Positions 8,944-20,166 of a DNA stretch of 64,000 bases are shown here, in pieces (within the stretch, counting starts at the first letter, position 1; each line of letters opens with the position of its first letter). The stretch lies in the NCBI GenBank assembly GCA_963844855.1, contig CAWJQP010000098.1, positions 1 through 64,000 on the forward strand, written 5' to 3'. The translations under genes and the position numbers were made by a program. The notes below the pieces were generated by a model. That model was not told the origin of the DNA. It saw only the letters and a list, made by a program, of their open reading frames with translations, and made no database searches. This stretch comes from DASQDN01 sp963844855. GTDB taxonomy: Bacteria; Acidobacteriota; Terriglobia; Bryobacterales; Bryobacteraceae.

Positions 8944-11484
8944 ATGCTTGGGGAGTTGGTTGGGCGTTACCGCATTACGAGCGATCTCGGTAAGGGCGGG
9001 ATGGGCCAAGTCTTCGCTGCGATGGACGAGCGCCTGCAGCGCCGCGTCGCGGTCAAAATGCTGCCGGAGGAGTTCTCCTCGGACGCCGACCGATTGCGCC
9101 GATTCGAAAAGGAGGCGCGCGCGGCCTCCGCGCTGAATCACCCCAATCTCATCACCATCTACGATGTCGGCGTTCACGGCGTGGCGCCCTACATCGTGAT
9201 GGAACTCGTCGACGGCAGGCGTCTGCGCGATCTGATCGCCGAGGGCCCCGTATCGGACGCGCGGGTGGTCGAGATCGGATCCCAAATCGCAGCGGGCCTG
9301 GCCAAGGCCCACGAGGCCGGCATCGTCCATCGCGACCTCAAGCCCGAGAACATCATGGTCTCGAGCGATGGCTTCGTGAAGATCCTCGATTTCGGCTTGG
9401 TGAAGCTGGCGGACCGGGAACGAGCGGGCTCCCCGGAATCCTCGACGACGAGCGTGACGGAACTGGGCGTCATCGTCGGCACGCCGAGCTACATGTCGCC
9501 CGAGCAGGCCAAGGGTGGCGCGGTGGATTTCCGGTCCGACCAGTATACGTTGGGCACCATCTTCTATGAATTGATCACCGGCAGAAACCCGTTCCGGCGA
9601 GACACGATGACCGGCACGATGGCCGCGATTATCGAGGCGGCGCCGGAGCCTCTGCCATCGGGGACGGCGCCCGGGCTTTCCCGGGTGGTCAACCGGTGCC
9701 TCCACAAGGACCCCGCTCTGCGGTACTCGGCCACGCGCGAGCTGGCCGACGATCTCCAGCGGCTTCGGGAGACGCGAGCGCGAAAGACCACCGGGTTATG
9801 GGTGGCTTGCGCGGCGGGGCTCTCAATGGCCGTGCTCGGAGGGTGGTGGGCGTCCTCGCGCAGTCCTGCCGCGCCGCCGGACGATCGGCGGCTAGTCGCC
9901 ATGCGCCCATTCAAGACCGTGTCGGCGGATTCCTCACAGGATTATGTGACGTACGGCATCACGCAGGACATTCGCAATCAAGTCTCGAAAATCGCCGCGC
10001 TTCGTCTGTTGAGCGCCGGCGCGGTGAGCCGATATGCCGACGGCGAGAACAAGCGGCTCGCGGCAGAGACGGGCGCGGACCGCATCATCGAAGGCAGTGT
10101 GCGGTTGGATCAGGGACAGATCCGCGTGGACGTGGAGCTGATCGACGCCAAAACAGAGCAGACGATTTGGAGGGAGCATTTCGATCGCAAGCTGGCGGAC
10201 GTCATACGCGTGCAAAGTGAGATCGCGGTGCGAATCGCCGATGCCCTCGACGCGAAGCGAACTACCGGTGAACAGCGCCAGATGGCAAAACGACCGACGG
10301 ACAATATTGCGGCGTACGATCTTTTTCTGCGCTCCCGCAGGGTTCCCGCCGGCCCGGACAGGTTTCAAAAGGTAGAGCGAATGCTGACCGAAGCGATTGC
10401 TCTCGACCCGAAATTTGCCGATGCCATGTCGCGGCTGGCCAACCTGAACTTAGGCCGAGTCGCGGCCGGAGAAGCGGGCAAGAGCGAGGTGGCGCTTGGC
10501 TGGGCAAACAAGGCTCTCGCGATCGACCCGTCTTCGGAGACGGCTCACGGGGCGTTGGCGGACATTTACTGGCAACTGGGCCGGCTTGCCAGTTCGCGCG
10601 CGGCGTTCCAGCGTGTTCTGGAATTGAATCCCAATTCGGTTGGCGCAATGGACATTGGATCGGCAGTAGCTTTAGACCTCGGCCTCCTCGAGAATGCGCT
10701 CCAACTCAGCCGCCGGGCCCTGTTGCTCAGCCCCAACGTGCCTTTCGTCTACTATCACGTGGCAACCTCGTTGGCGCTGTTCAACGATCCTGCGGTACTC
10801 GAACGTTGGCTGGAAGTGTACCGGCGGCATTTTCCGGCCGATAGCCGGCTAATCGATATCGAAATCCTGCTGCGGTTGATCAACACGCGCACGGACGACG
10901 CGCTCGCGATGGCTCGAAAGCGCGTCGCGGACCAGCCGGACAATCGGGAAGCTCGTGCGTTGTTGGCGGAAGTTGCCTTTCTCGTTTCGGCCTCGGATGC
11001 CGAAGCCCTCAATGAGCCCTACTTCCGTAGTGCTCCAGGGCCGCGCTTCGGCAACTATGGCCTTTTGCCGCAATCCGCGCGCACCCGATATGCGTACCTG
11101 CTTCTCAAACGCGGCGCGTCGGAGCAAGCCCGTCCTCTCCTCGACCAGGCGCAGAAAGCCGTAGAGGCGCTGCTGGGTGACGGCAGCGACTCGCCGCTCG
11201 CCTTCGAGGAACTTGCCTGCATCGCCGCCATCCGCGGGGACACGGCCAGCGCCCTGAACCGCTATCGGCAAGCCTACAAAGCCGGCTGGCGCTACCTCGT
11301 GCTCTCGAAAATGAACCCCATGCTGGAACCTCTCCGGCGGGATCCGGCGTTTCAGACGCTTCTGGCCCAAATGGACTCGGATGTGAGTCGTATGAGGGCG
11401 GAATCGAAGGAAGTGCCGGAGTTGCGAGACCGGACGATTCCGTTTCTGAATACCCTCGCGGCGCCCGCGCCGCTGCGGCGCTAA
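8944..11484 (+). CDS. Transmembrane Ser/Thr protein kinase with C-terminal TPR region
   Basis: PknB-type eukaryotic-like kinase of 846 residues, intact. The catalytic domain (about 8-275) shows the glycine loop GKGGMGQV (16-23), ATP-anchoring Lys38, HRDLKPEN (129-136) with catalytic Asp131, DFG (149-151) and SPEQ in the activation segment. One transmembrane helix follows (about 284-302). The outer part has a TolB/adenylate-cyclase-associated-like domain (ITQDIRNQVSKI..., GADRIIEGSVR) and TPR repeats (ALDPKFADAMSRLANL, ALAIDPSSETAHGALADIYW). The kinase faces the cytoplasm while the TPR part is presumably periplasmic. Such architecture is abundant in Acidobacteriota; target and signal are unknown. 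It stands alone between the DUF1501 gene and a PadR unit. Confidence 0.93.
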   Translation: MLGELVGRYRITSDLGKGGMGQVFAAMDERLQRRVAVKMLPEEFSSDADRLRRFEKEARAASALNHPNLITIYDVGVHGVAPYIVMELVDGRRLRDLIAEGPVSDARVVEIGSQIAAGLAKAHEAGIVHRDLKPENIMVSSDGFVKILDFGLVKLADRERAGSPESSTTSVTELGVIVGTPSYMSPEQAKGGAVDFRSDQYTLGTIFYELITGRNPFRRDTMTGTMAAIIEAAPEPLPSGTAPGLSRVVNRCLHKDPALRYSATRELADDLQRLRETRARKTTGLWVACAAGLSMAVLGGWWASSRSPAAPPDDRRLVAMRPFKTVSADSSQDYVTYGITQDIRNQVSKIAALRLLSAGAVSRYADGENKRLAAETGADRIIEGSVRLDQGQIRVDVELIDAKTEQTIWREHFDRKLADVIRVQSEIAVRIADALDAKRTTGEQRQMAKRPTDNIAAYDLFLRSRRVPAGPDRFQKVERMLTEAIALDPKFADAMSRLANLNLGRVAAGEAGKSEVALGWANKALAIDPSSETAHGALADIYWQLGRLASSRAAFQRVLELNPNSVGAMDIGSAVALDLGLLENALQLSRRALLLSPNVPFVYYHVATSLALFNDPAVLERWLEVYRRHFPADSRLIDIEILLRLINTRTDDALAMARKRVADQPDNREARALLAEVAFLVSASDAEALNEPYFRSAPGPRFGNYGLLPQSARTRYAYLLLKRGASEQARPLLDQAQKAVEALLGDGSDSPLAFEELACIAAIRGDTASALNRYRQAYKAGWRYLVLSKMNPMLEPLRRDPAFQTLLAQMDSDVSRMRAESKEVPELRDRTIPFLNTLAAPAPLRR

Positions 11485-11631
11485 GTGCCCGATCCCCTGC
11501 CTCCTTTTCGCGACGGTTTTGCGAAAGGGCGCTCAGGAGTGAAACTGCCGAGACGCCCGGCGACTTCCACTTGGCGAAAAAGGGTCGCAGAAGTAATATG
11601 CCGATTCTCATTTATTTCCTCTGTTGCTAAT

Positions 11632-11687
11632 ACCGGGCTCTCGCCCGGTGGTATCGATAAAATCGATACCGCAGGCTGAAAGCCTGC
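11632..11687. repeat. Cluster of three short hairpins (REP-like element A)
   Basis: The 300-bp gap between kinase and PadR genes holds three abutting perfect inverted repeats: ACCGGGC/GCCCGGT (11632-11649, 4-nt loop), GGTATCGAT/ATCGATACC (11650-11670, 3-nt loop), GCAGGCT/AGCCTGC (11671-11687, 3-nt loop). It ends in CTGCCCCAC, as does a second element at 14960-14995. The composition suggests a dispersed extragenic palindromic repeat that may also terminate the kinase transcript. Nothing else was found in this gap apart from the PadR promoter. Confidence 0.7.
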
Positions 11688-11736
11688 CCCACAAAATCGA
11701 CAACTTACAAAAGTGAGTTAGCTGCGACGTAATGCC

Positions 11737-11770
11737 TTGACATTCTGCATATGTAGTGATTCTATATGTG
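11737..11770 (+). promoter_or_regulatory. Candidate PadR promoter with imperfect dyad operator
   Basis: A perfect TTGACA at 11737-11742 is followed by an AT-rich stretch where the -10 should be (TTCTAT/TATATG, 11760-11768). Overlapping it is an imperfect inverted repeat CATATGTAG (11748-11756) / CTATATGTG (11762-11770), matching at 7 of 9 positions. PadR repressors commonly bind such ATGTA-type dyads in their own promoters, so autoregulation is inferred. Confidence 0.5.
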
Positions 11771-11784
11771 TAGAGTAGCTAGGC

Positions 11785-12114
11785 ATGGATTCCAAAAAGT
11801 CTGATCTCTTACAGGGCACGCTTGACCTGCTGATTCTGAAGACGCTGGCGCCGGGCGCTTTGCACGGGTACGCGATTGCTCAGCGCATTCTCATAACCTC
11901 GCGCGAGACATTAGATGTTCAACAAGGGTCGCTCTATCCGGCTCTGCACCGGCTCGAGCGTAAGTCGCTTGTCGAGGCCGAATGGCGGGAATCGGAAAAC
12001 GGTCGAATGGCGAAGTTCTATTCGCTTACCAAAGAAGGACGGAAGCAACTGGTGGCCGAGTTGGATCGGTGGCAGGTCTATTCTCGCGCCATCGGGTGGG
12101 TGCTGGAGGCATAA
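11785..12114 (+). CDS. PadR-family transcriptional regulator
   Basis: Winged-helix repressor of 109 residues, usual length for the short PadR class. Typical sequence: LLQGTLDLLILKTL, HGYAI, the recognition part QGSLYPALHRLE, and the wing GRMAKFYSLTKEGRKQL. The last part (LDRWQVYSRAIGWVLE) matches the form of PadR found beside ADOP permeases in Acidobacteriota. It lies 4 bp before the permease gene, so the two are co-transcribed. The ligand and the regulated stress are unknown. Confidence 0.92.
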   Translation: MDSKKSDLLQGTLDLLILKTLAPGALHGYAIAQRILITSRETLDVQQGSLYPALHRLERKSLVEAEWRESENGRMAKFYSLTKEGRKQLVAELDRWQVYSRAIGWVLEA

Positions 12115-12118
12115 GGCT

Positions 12119-14787
12119 ATGCGACTCCCATGGAATAAGAAAGATTCGGATCTCGATCTCGAGGTTGCGTATCATCTGCAGTCGCTTGCCGACGCTTTCG
12201 AGCGAGAAGGACTCAGCAAAGACGAGGCAATGCTGCGTGCGCGGCGGGAGTTTGGCGGGGTAGAACAGACGAAAGAGAAATGCCGTGACGAGCGCCGCTG
12301 GCGCGTGCTCCCGACCATCGCGCAGGATTTGAGTTTTGGCGCTCGCATGCTGCGGAAGGCGCCGGGCGTCACCGCCGCGGCTGTGCTGTCGCTTGCGCTT
12401 GGGATTGGCGCTACTACGGCGATTCTGTCGTTGGTGGATGCAGTGCTATGGCGTACTCTCGGCGTACCTGCGTCGGAGCAGCTCACCGAGATTCTGTGGC
12501 AGGCTAAGAGTCGTCCTGAAGGGGTTTACCAGAGTTCCGGCGGCAGCATGTTTCCTAGTGGTTCCCTCGTCGTTGCCGATTTCTTCAGCCGGTCGACCTT
12601 CGATGCGCTACGATCACGAACCGAAGGACGTATCGACATTGCGGGGCACATGAACGCGGACGATGTCAGCACGAGCTATTCCGGCGTGACGGCGGTCGCC
12701 AGGCTTCGGCCGGTATCGGGAAATTTCTTTTCGATGCTGCGTCTGCAACCGTCGGCAGGGCGACTGCTTTCAGCTACGGATGACGATCCACGGGCAGCTT
12801 TGGCGGTCGCTGTCTCTCATGTTTTCTGGCGCAAGAATCTTCGAGGGGACTTCAGCGCGATCGGGCGGACGCTGCGCATCAACAACCGCGCTTATGTGAT
12901 CGCCGGTGTGCTCCCGCAAAGCTTCGGGGGGATTACTGTTGGCGACTCCACCGATCTTTACACGACCATCGAGCATGCGCCGACAATGCTCCAGCCTGAT
13001 AGTTGGGAGAGGAAGGCGATTGCGGATCCGAAGAGCTGGTTCATTCAACTTCTGGGGCGACGGGCTCCCGGCGCCACAAGACGAGGCTTTGATCGCTGAG
13101 ATGGACCCGATTTTTCGGTCTACGTGGGCCGGTCAGCCCAAGAACCCAGAAACAGCCCCAACGATACGACTGCAAGACGCGAGCGGTGGGATCGGTAGCT
13201 TGCGCCGGGAGTTTGGCAATCCGCTGATCCTGCTGTTCACGCTGGTGGGATGCGTGCTGATGATCGCTTGTGCAAATATCGCGAACCTGATGCTGGCGCG
13301 AGCAGACGCGCGCCGTAAAGAAGTTGCGTTGCGCGTTTCCCTGGGATGCAGCCGCGCGCGATTGATTCGGCAGTTCTTCACGGAGAGCGCGATGCTCGCT
13401 GTCGCGAGGTGGCTTGCTGAGTTTGTTTGTCGCGTATGCCACTGCGAATTTTGCGGTGTCCCTGATGCCGATGAACCTGCGGCTCGTATTTGAGATTGAC
13501 GTGCGCATGATCCTTGCGACGTTAGCGGTGACTGCCTTTACGGCGATGGCCTTCGGCCTTTATCCGGCGTGGCACGCAACTCGAGTCGATGCCGCTCCGG
13601 CACTCAAGGAAGGTTCAGGATCCGTAGGAGGCGTCAAGCACACTTGGGTCGCGCCCGGCAAGATACTGGTGCTCGCGCAAGTGGCGCTGGGTGTTTTGCT
13701 GGTGGCTGCAGGCGTGGCATTCAACGCTCATCTGCGCCAGATCGTCACGCGGGACACTGGCTTCGAGCGAACCCGTCTGCTCATGTTCGATCTACGACCA
13801 GGGGAATCCGGGTATCAGGAAGCGCGATTGTCCCAATTCTACGTGCAACTCGAGGAGCGGCTACGCGGCGTGGGTGGCGTAGAGGCGGTTGGGCTGGCTC
13901 GCGTTCGCCCCATGAAGGGCGGCGGCTACTGGGACGAGATGCAATTGCCTGGACGCGCTAAGGGAATTTCGACGGCGGTGAACTTCGTGAGCAGCGGATA
14001 TCTGAGAGCGCTCGGAGTACCGATTCTTGAAGGTCGTGGGGTTAGCGACAACGACGTCCAAGCGAAAAGAAATGTGGCTGTTGTGAGTGAAGATGTCGCT
14101 AAAGTGATCGGACGGTCTCCATTGGGGTTGATCTTTCGGATGGAGGATAAGCCGATCGAGATCGTGGGTGTCGCAAGCCGCGCACAGTACGCGAATTTGA
14201 CCTATCAGCCCAACGTGATCTATGTTCCCAACACGCTTATGCAGGATTCGGCCACAGTGCTGATGCGAACTGCTGTCGCGCCGACGCAGGTTCTGCCCGG
14301 AGTGCGGGCAGCGGTCGCAGAGCTCGACCCGAACTTGCCGATTGTCCAAGCGGTGACGATGCAGGATCAGATCGCAACAACACTCCGGCGCGAGCGACTC
14401 TTCGCGTGGCTCTGCGGGGCGTTTGGAGTGCTTGCGCTGCTACTTTGCATGATCGGGCTTTACGGTGTCATGTCGTACGCGACGGCGCGCCGGACACAGG
14501 AGATTGGGATTCGCATGGCGTTGGGAGCTTCTCCGGGAAACGTGTTGCGGCACATTGTTCGAGAAGGCATGGGAGTCGCGCTTGCTGGCTGTGTGGTTGG
14601 GATCCCGGTTGCGTGGTGGGCGGCTCAGAAGTATGTCGATTATAAGCGGCTGGGGATGCAGCCTCTAGACCCGGCGATCCTTGTTTGGGCGACAGCGGCC
14701 ATGGCTGTATCTGCGTTGGTGGCTGTGTTGGGGCCGGCGTTTCGTGCAGCGTCTGCCGATCCAATGAGGGCGTTGCGGGCGGAATAG
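12119..14787 (+). CDS. ADOP-type ABC transporter permease (MacB/FtsX family, frameshifted)
   Basis: Large permease with an N-terminal prefix domain (LDLEVAYHLQSLADAFEREGLS...ARREFGG), a first MacB periplasmic core domain, an FtsX domain around LIACANIANLMLARADARRKEVALRVSLG, a second core domain and a C-terminal FtsX domain (RRTQEIGIRMALGASPGNVLRHIV). ATG 12119 follows the PadR stop by 4 bp. The frame changes near 13060 and near 13410; both flanks are conserved, so the gene is joined here (about 890 residues). No ATPase gene is adjacent, as is usual for ADOP units. Function is inferred as export or lipoprotein-type mechanotransmission; the substrate is unknown. Confidence 0.85.
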
Positions 14788-14959
14788 GTTGGGATTATCC
14801 GTAGAGCTAGTGCATCTCTCGTAGGGACCGCTGAAACTCGCAGCTTTGTCCCGGCATCATCATCGACAGCACTATGTCGCACGAGTGATAAAGAGCTATT
14901 CTAAATCGCTCCCCTAAAAGCTCATTGGGTCTATTGGAGGAGTCCGCTCTTCTGCGAGA

Positions 14960-14995
14960 CGGGACTAAAGTCCCGGGCAGACTGGAGGTCTGCCC
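14960..14995. repeat. Double hairpin (REP-like element B)
   Basis: CGGGACT/AGTCCCG (14960-14975, 2-nt loop) is followed, sharing one base, by GGGCAGAC/GTCTGCCC (14975-14995, 5-nt loop) and then CCAC. Layout and the closing CTGCCCCAC match the element at 11632-11687. It occupies the otherwise gene-free 320 bp between the ADOP permease and the second TonB receptor. Confidence 0.7.
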
Positions 14996-15107
14996 CACTT
15001 GGCCGACATCTCGCTTGGCTTGCGTACAGTTAGCTGTGTTTTTCATCGCTCCGAAACCACTTGCTACATGGATTTTGATACTCTTTCGGCGTAAGGGAGG
15101 CTTGTCC

Positions 15108-18100
15108 ATGTCGATCTTCACTTCGTTCGTTGTCGTTCTGGCGCTTCTTGGCGGAGCTGTCTCCGGACTACGCGCGCAGACAATTTCCGGCGATTTGGTC
15201 GTCGCTGTCGTTGATCAAAGCGATTTAGCGGTCTCGGGCGCGACGCTAGAACTCATTCAACGAGACACGAATATCGGACAAAAGGCGCAGACCGATGCGC
15301 TCGGTCTTTATCTGTTCAGCCAGTTGAAACCCGGTCAGTATCAATTGAACGTAACGATGTCTGGATTCCAACGGACTCTCGTTGATGACATCCGTGTTCA
15401 GGTCGGGCAACGCGCGCGCATCGATGTGAAGCTCAACGTGAGCCAAGTGACGGAGACAGTCACTGTGTCGGCGGCGGGAGCGACGCTTATCAATGCAGAG
15501 AGCGCGGCAATTGGACAGGTGATGGAAACGAAGTCGATCGTCGAGTTGCCACTCAGCGGGCGTAATTTCATTCAGCTTGCGCAATTGACAGCCGGCGCGA
15601 TTCCGATCGGTATCGCCAATTCTCCTGCGACTTCGTGGACAGGGCGCACTGACACAACGCTCTCGATCGCAGGTGGGCGGGAATCGAACAACAGCTTTCT
15701 GCTGAACGGTATTGAAACGAGGAACGCGCGGTTTGGAAATGCCGGAGTGCGACCCAGTATCGATGCCATACAGGAATTCAACATTCAGCGCTCGACCTTC
15801 GGCGCCGAATTCGGCCGAAGCGCTGCTGTCGTCAACACAACCATGAAGTCCGGCACAAATGAGCATTCATGGGAGCGTGTTTGAGTTCTTTCGGAACAAA
15901 GAACTGGATGCTAACGACTACTTCCTGAATCGCACCGGACGGGCCAGGGCGCCGCTGTCGCAGAATAATTTCGGAACGGCAGTGGGCGGTCCCCTGGTGA
16001 TCCCGAAAGTCTACAACGGACGCAATCGAACGTTTTGGTTTTTCAACTTCGAGGCCTTCCGTCAGCGGACCGCTTCGAGCGCCACGGGTACTTATCCATC
16101 GCTGGCGCAGCTCAAGGGAAATCTCGCCGACGATAGCGCGGGAACCGGTCTGTTTCCGAGAAGCAGCGCAATGTGCCAAGCGAATCCGACATCGCGCAAG
16201 TGTGTCGATTTCCTCGACCCGAGCACAGGCCTTCCGTTCCCCGGCAATGTCATTCCTGCAAGCAGGCTGGATCCAACGACACAACTCGCTGTGCGGATAC
16301 ACCGTGGCGCCGAATGTGGCGGTGCCTGTGAACAGTCCGAATTTTCCGTTGTTCAACACGCAAGGGACGCCTTCGATCATTAACGATTTCGATCAGTACA
16401 ATACGCGTCTCGATCACCAACTGACACCGAATGATCAGATATTCGGCACGTTCTCCTGGTCCGATGAAGTGCGTGATCTGAAGGCGCTGCGTCCGTTCGG
16501 CGGCGAGGGATTCCCGATGAGCAACTGCCTAGTGACATCGACATGGAATCACACGTTCAACTCGGCCATTCTGAATGAGTTTCGCTTTGGTTGGAATCGC
16601 AGCCGGACGTTCCGTCTTTCCGAGACCAGCTTCGGTCCGAATTACGCGTCGGAAGTCTTCGGCCTGGAGAACACGACCACTCAGGAGATGTCGTATGGCA
16701 TTCCTGGGTTCAACATGTCGGGATTCAGCGGGATCGGTTCCATCTCGCAGGCGATCGGCGCGACTGATGAGAACTTTCAGTTCACGGACAATTTAAGCAT
16801 TATCAAAGGCAGGCACAATGTCCGCACAGGTGTGCAAATTATGCGTCTCGCCTACTTCCAGATTACGAATTTCGCCGGCAATCCGAGTTTCACATTTGAC
16901 GGTCGCTACACCGGGGTGCAAACGAACGGATACGGTATTGGAGATTTTCTGTTGGGTTATCCGTCGCGCGCGCAGGGTTCGGTTGGAGATGGAAGTCAGG
17001 ATATGCGCACGACGTTCTGGGGCGGCTACGTGCAAGACGACTGGCGCATTGCATCGAACCTTACTCTGAACTTCGGCTTGCGGTATGAGTTCGCCCGGTC
17101 GCCAGTCGAGATCAATAACCGAAGTATGTACTTCAATCCGGAGCAGGCGCAAATTTTCGTCGCCGGCCAGGGTGTTCGTCCCGATATCGTGGATCCGGAC
17201 TGGAACAACTTTGCGCCGCGCTTCGGCTTCACGTGGCGGCCGGGATTGGTGAGCAATATGGTGGTTCGCGGTGGAATGGGTATCTACTACTCCACGGATA
17301 ACTTCAATGAAGAGCAGTTTAAGGGACAAGGAGCGCCGTTCTTTCAGCAGCAGACTCTCGATGGCGATCCGCGAACACCGACGATTTTCATGAATGAGAT
17401 GCTGCCTGCATTCACTACGTCGCGGAATACGGGTCCATTTACTTTCGATCGCTTGAATCGTACTCCGTATTTGAATCAGTGGAGCTTCGGAATACAGAAG
17501 AGCTTCGCTTCGGACTGGCTATTTGAAATCGAGTATGTCGGCAGTCAAGGGAATAAGATGCCGCAGCGGAGAAATTTGAACGTCGCAACGATCGATCCGA
17601 CGGGAACGATCCCGGTTGCGCAACGCCGCCGGTATCCCCAATTTGCCGACATTCTTCTGACCTACAACGGCGGATGGACAAGCTATAACGCCATGACTAC
17701 AAAACTCGAGAAACGATATTCGTCGGGGCTCTATCTTCTCGGCGCATACACGTGGTCGAAGAATCTTGACCTTGGCGCGACGGACGACTTCTCCACGATT
17801 CATGGTGAGTTCAAGAAATGGGACAAAGGACGAAGTACGCTCGACGTTCCCCATCGATTTATTGCGAGCTACGTGTATGAACTTCCCTTCGGCAGAGGCA
17901 AGCAGTTTGCGTCGGGTGTCGGCAAGGGGATGGACCTCCTGATCGGCGGGTGGCAGGTTAGCGGTATCACGACCTTCGCGACTGGTCAGTGGCAGACGCT
18001 TGGGATCGGTTCCGATTGGATTGCCATCGGCAACTGGACGAGGTCGATTCCGGATGTTGTCGGTGACTATAAGGCGGGAAGAGCGCTGCCGGACGCCTAT

Positions 18101-18404
18101 CTGAATCCGACGGCATTCGATTATCCGAAAGATGCGCAAGGGAATCGCGTAAGAGCCGTCGGCAACGCCGGCCGGAATACGATCCAGCAGCCTGGGATGA
18201 ATAACTGGGACATCAGCGCGCTGAAGAACTTCAACTTCTGCAGAGCGCTTCCGAGCCCAGTTCCGCTGCGAGACGTTCAACACGTTCAATCACACGCAAT
18301 TCGGGTCTGCAAACGTGACGATGACGAATACGAACTTTGGCAGGATCACGTCCACACGGGTGGGACCGCGAAGGATGCAGTTGGGACTTCGGCTGACGTT
18401 CTAG
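15108..18404 (+). CDS. Oar-type TonB-dependent receptor (frameshifted)
   Basis: Second receptor of the same class as the one at 985-4448, about 1,100 residues when joined. ATG 15108 is preceded by GGGAGG at good spacing. Signal peptide MSIFTSFVVVLALLGG..., a carboxypeptidase-regulatory-like domain (DQSDLAVSGATLELIQ), a plug (IVELPLSGRNFIQLAQLTAG; IQEFNIQRSTFGAEFGRSA), then the barrel. The frame changes near 15862, 16300 and 18237. After the last junction the reading is AERFRAQFRCETFNTFNH... ending in LGLRLTF, the expected barrel end. Its TAG shares a CTAG with the stop of the convergent permease. The imported substrate is unknown. Confidence 0.85.
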
Positions 18405-19727
18405 GCGTGATTCCGGCGCCAGAGGTAATAGGCAGGAACACCGGAGGCTAAAATCAGCGTTCCGATTGCTGATGTTCGAGGTGAGCTGATCACGGCGGAT
18501 ACGACCATCCAGCCGGCCATCACGACGAAAAGAATGGCAGTTGCCGGGTATCCAAACATGCGATAGGGCCGCGGCGCGTCGGGCTGTTTCTGACGAAGCA
18601 CGATTAGACCGGCGACGGTCATGCCATAGAAGATCCAGAACGTGAAGCTCGCATAGGCGATCAACTGCTGATACGAGCCTGTCAACGCCAGGATCGCTGC
18701 CCATATGCCTTGACCCAGGATCGAGATGTGGGGTGTTTGGAAAGCTGGGTGAATCCTCGCGAATGAGCGGAAGAAAAGGCCGTCTCGCGCTTGAGCAAAG
18801 TAGAGACGGGGCGCGGCCATTATGGTCGCGTTCGCAGTTCCGAACGTGCTTACCAGAATCGTAAGGGCTACGAACGTCGAACCGATGCCGCCCATCACGC
18901 GTTCAGCCGCTGTAGCTCCTACACGTGTACTCCCTGCGATCTCGGGCACTGTCAGCGATTTCAGATAGCCGACATTGGCGAGAAAATAGACACCGATCAC
19001 AAATGTAGTGCCGATCATGAGCGCTCGCGGCAAGTTTCGCTGCGGGTCCTTAACTTCTCCGGCGATCAGGCTGACGGCGAACCAACCGTTGTACGCCCAC
19101 ATGCAGGCGACGATCGCCGAAGCGAGGCCCGCCACGGAGACAGGCGCAGACTGTACAGGCTCCTGAAACACGTCTTGTTCTCCCATGGTCAGTGTGCCGA
19201 TGATCAACGTAACGAGCCCGACGACCTTCAATGCGGTGAAGATGTTCAGAACGGTGGCCCCGAGCCGAACACCTCGATAGTTGACGAACGTCAAGAACAG
19301 AATCAGCGCCGCCGCAACCATTCGAGAATATGCGGAAGGCATAGGGATGAATTGCGCGAGATAAATTGAGAAGGCCGCGGCGAGAGATGCCGTCCCTCCA
19401 GAACGCGCAGCCAGAAAGAACGTCCAGCCGCAGAGAAAGCCCCACAAGGGACCCCAGGCTGTACGCAAATAAACGTACTGACCGCCAGTCGCGGGCATCA
19501 TGGCGCCGAGTTCGGCATAAGCAAGAGCGCCAAATAGCGATACGATTCCGGCGAGTATCCAGATCCCCAAGATCAGCGGGCGTTGAAGGTAAGTTCTGCG
19601 CGATGATATTCGGAACCAGAAAGATCGCCGAGCCGATCATTGTTCCGACGGCAACGTTCGTCGCGTCAAGCAAGCCCAGCTTACGCGGCAAATCGTCCGA
19701 ACTGGTGGCCGGAGCCGGCGTGCTCAT
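18401..19727 (-). CDS. APC-superfamily amino acid permease (frameshifted)
   Basis: Inner-membrane amino-acid transporter or exchanger resembling the LAT/SteT branch. The N-terminus (MSTPAPATSSDDLPRKLGLLDATNVAVGTMIGSAIF) carries the TM1 glycine-rich unwound motif GTMIGSAIF. After a frame change near 19585 the protein continues through TM2 (GIWILAGIVSLFGALAYAELG) to about twelve predicted helices, ending WRRNHA. About 440 residues when joined, normal for the family. Substrate cannot be told from sequence. Its TAG stop overlaps the receptor stop on the other strand within CTAG. Confidence 0.85.
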
Positions 19728-19773
19728 CCGTGCAAGTATAACGATTGCCTGGCTTCCGGAGGGACTTCGCTTG

Positions 19774-20004
19774 CTACCAGACGGAATCCCAGAACTTGGT
19801 CTGGTCGCAGAAGAGGGTCTTGTTATCGAAAATGATCGCTAATTGACCGTCATCTCGCTGTATCTGCGTCGGTACGGTAATGATGTCACCGGGCTCGAGA
19901 ACAGTAGGCTTCATTCCACCTGACGGCCAGCATGCCAGCGGATTTCTCATAGTCTTAAATACGATTTTGCCGGTCATACGAAAGCGGTCGGGCGTCTGTT
20001 TCAT
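19774..20004 (-). CDS. Small hypothetical protein
   Basis: A 76-residue protein (begins MKQTPDRFRMTGKIV). ATG 20004 is chosen over one nine codons upstream because GAGGA lies just before it. The content is mixed polar/hydrophobic with no membrane segment and no family that I recognise; the central part (VLEPGDIITVPTQIQRDDGQ, LAIIFDNKTLFCDQ) looks like a small beta-rich domain. It is divergent from the cytochrome-ankyrin gene. Confidence 0.55.
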   Translation of the reverse strand: MKQTPDRFRMTGKIVFKTMRNPLACWPSGGMKPTVLEPGDIITVPTQIQRDDGQLAIIFDNKTLFCDQTKFWDSVW

Positions 20005-20166
20005 TGTTTCCTCGATTTCGTTTGCTATCAATGGCTCCCGGTACTATTCTGGTCCAGGACTATCCCGAAATATAGATCGCGTGTCACGATTGTTCTATGG
20101 ACTTCGCTTATCTTGTGTGGCATACTTCCGGGCGACGGAAACCCGCCCATAATCGCGGAGGCTGTA

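Noticed and set aside
8347..9705. 452-codon open frame on the minus strand
   Set aside because: Antisense to the DUF1501 and kinase genes, of low complexity and rich in Arg/Pro; a high-GC shadow.
11915..12118. Upstream extension of the ADOP permease inside the PadR gene
   Set aside because: The extra residues are PadR read in another frame; ATG 12119 begins with the conserved ADOP prefix domain.
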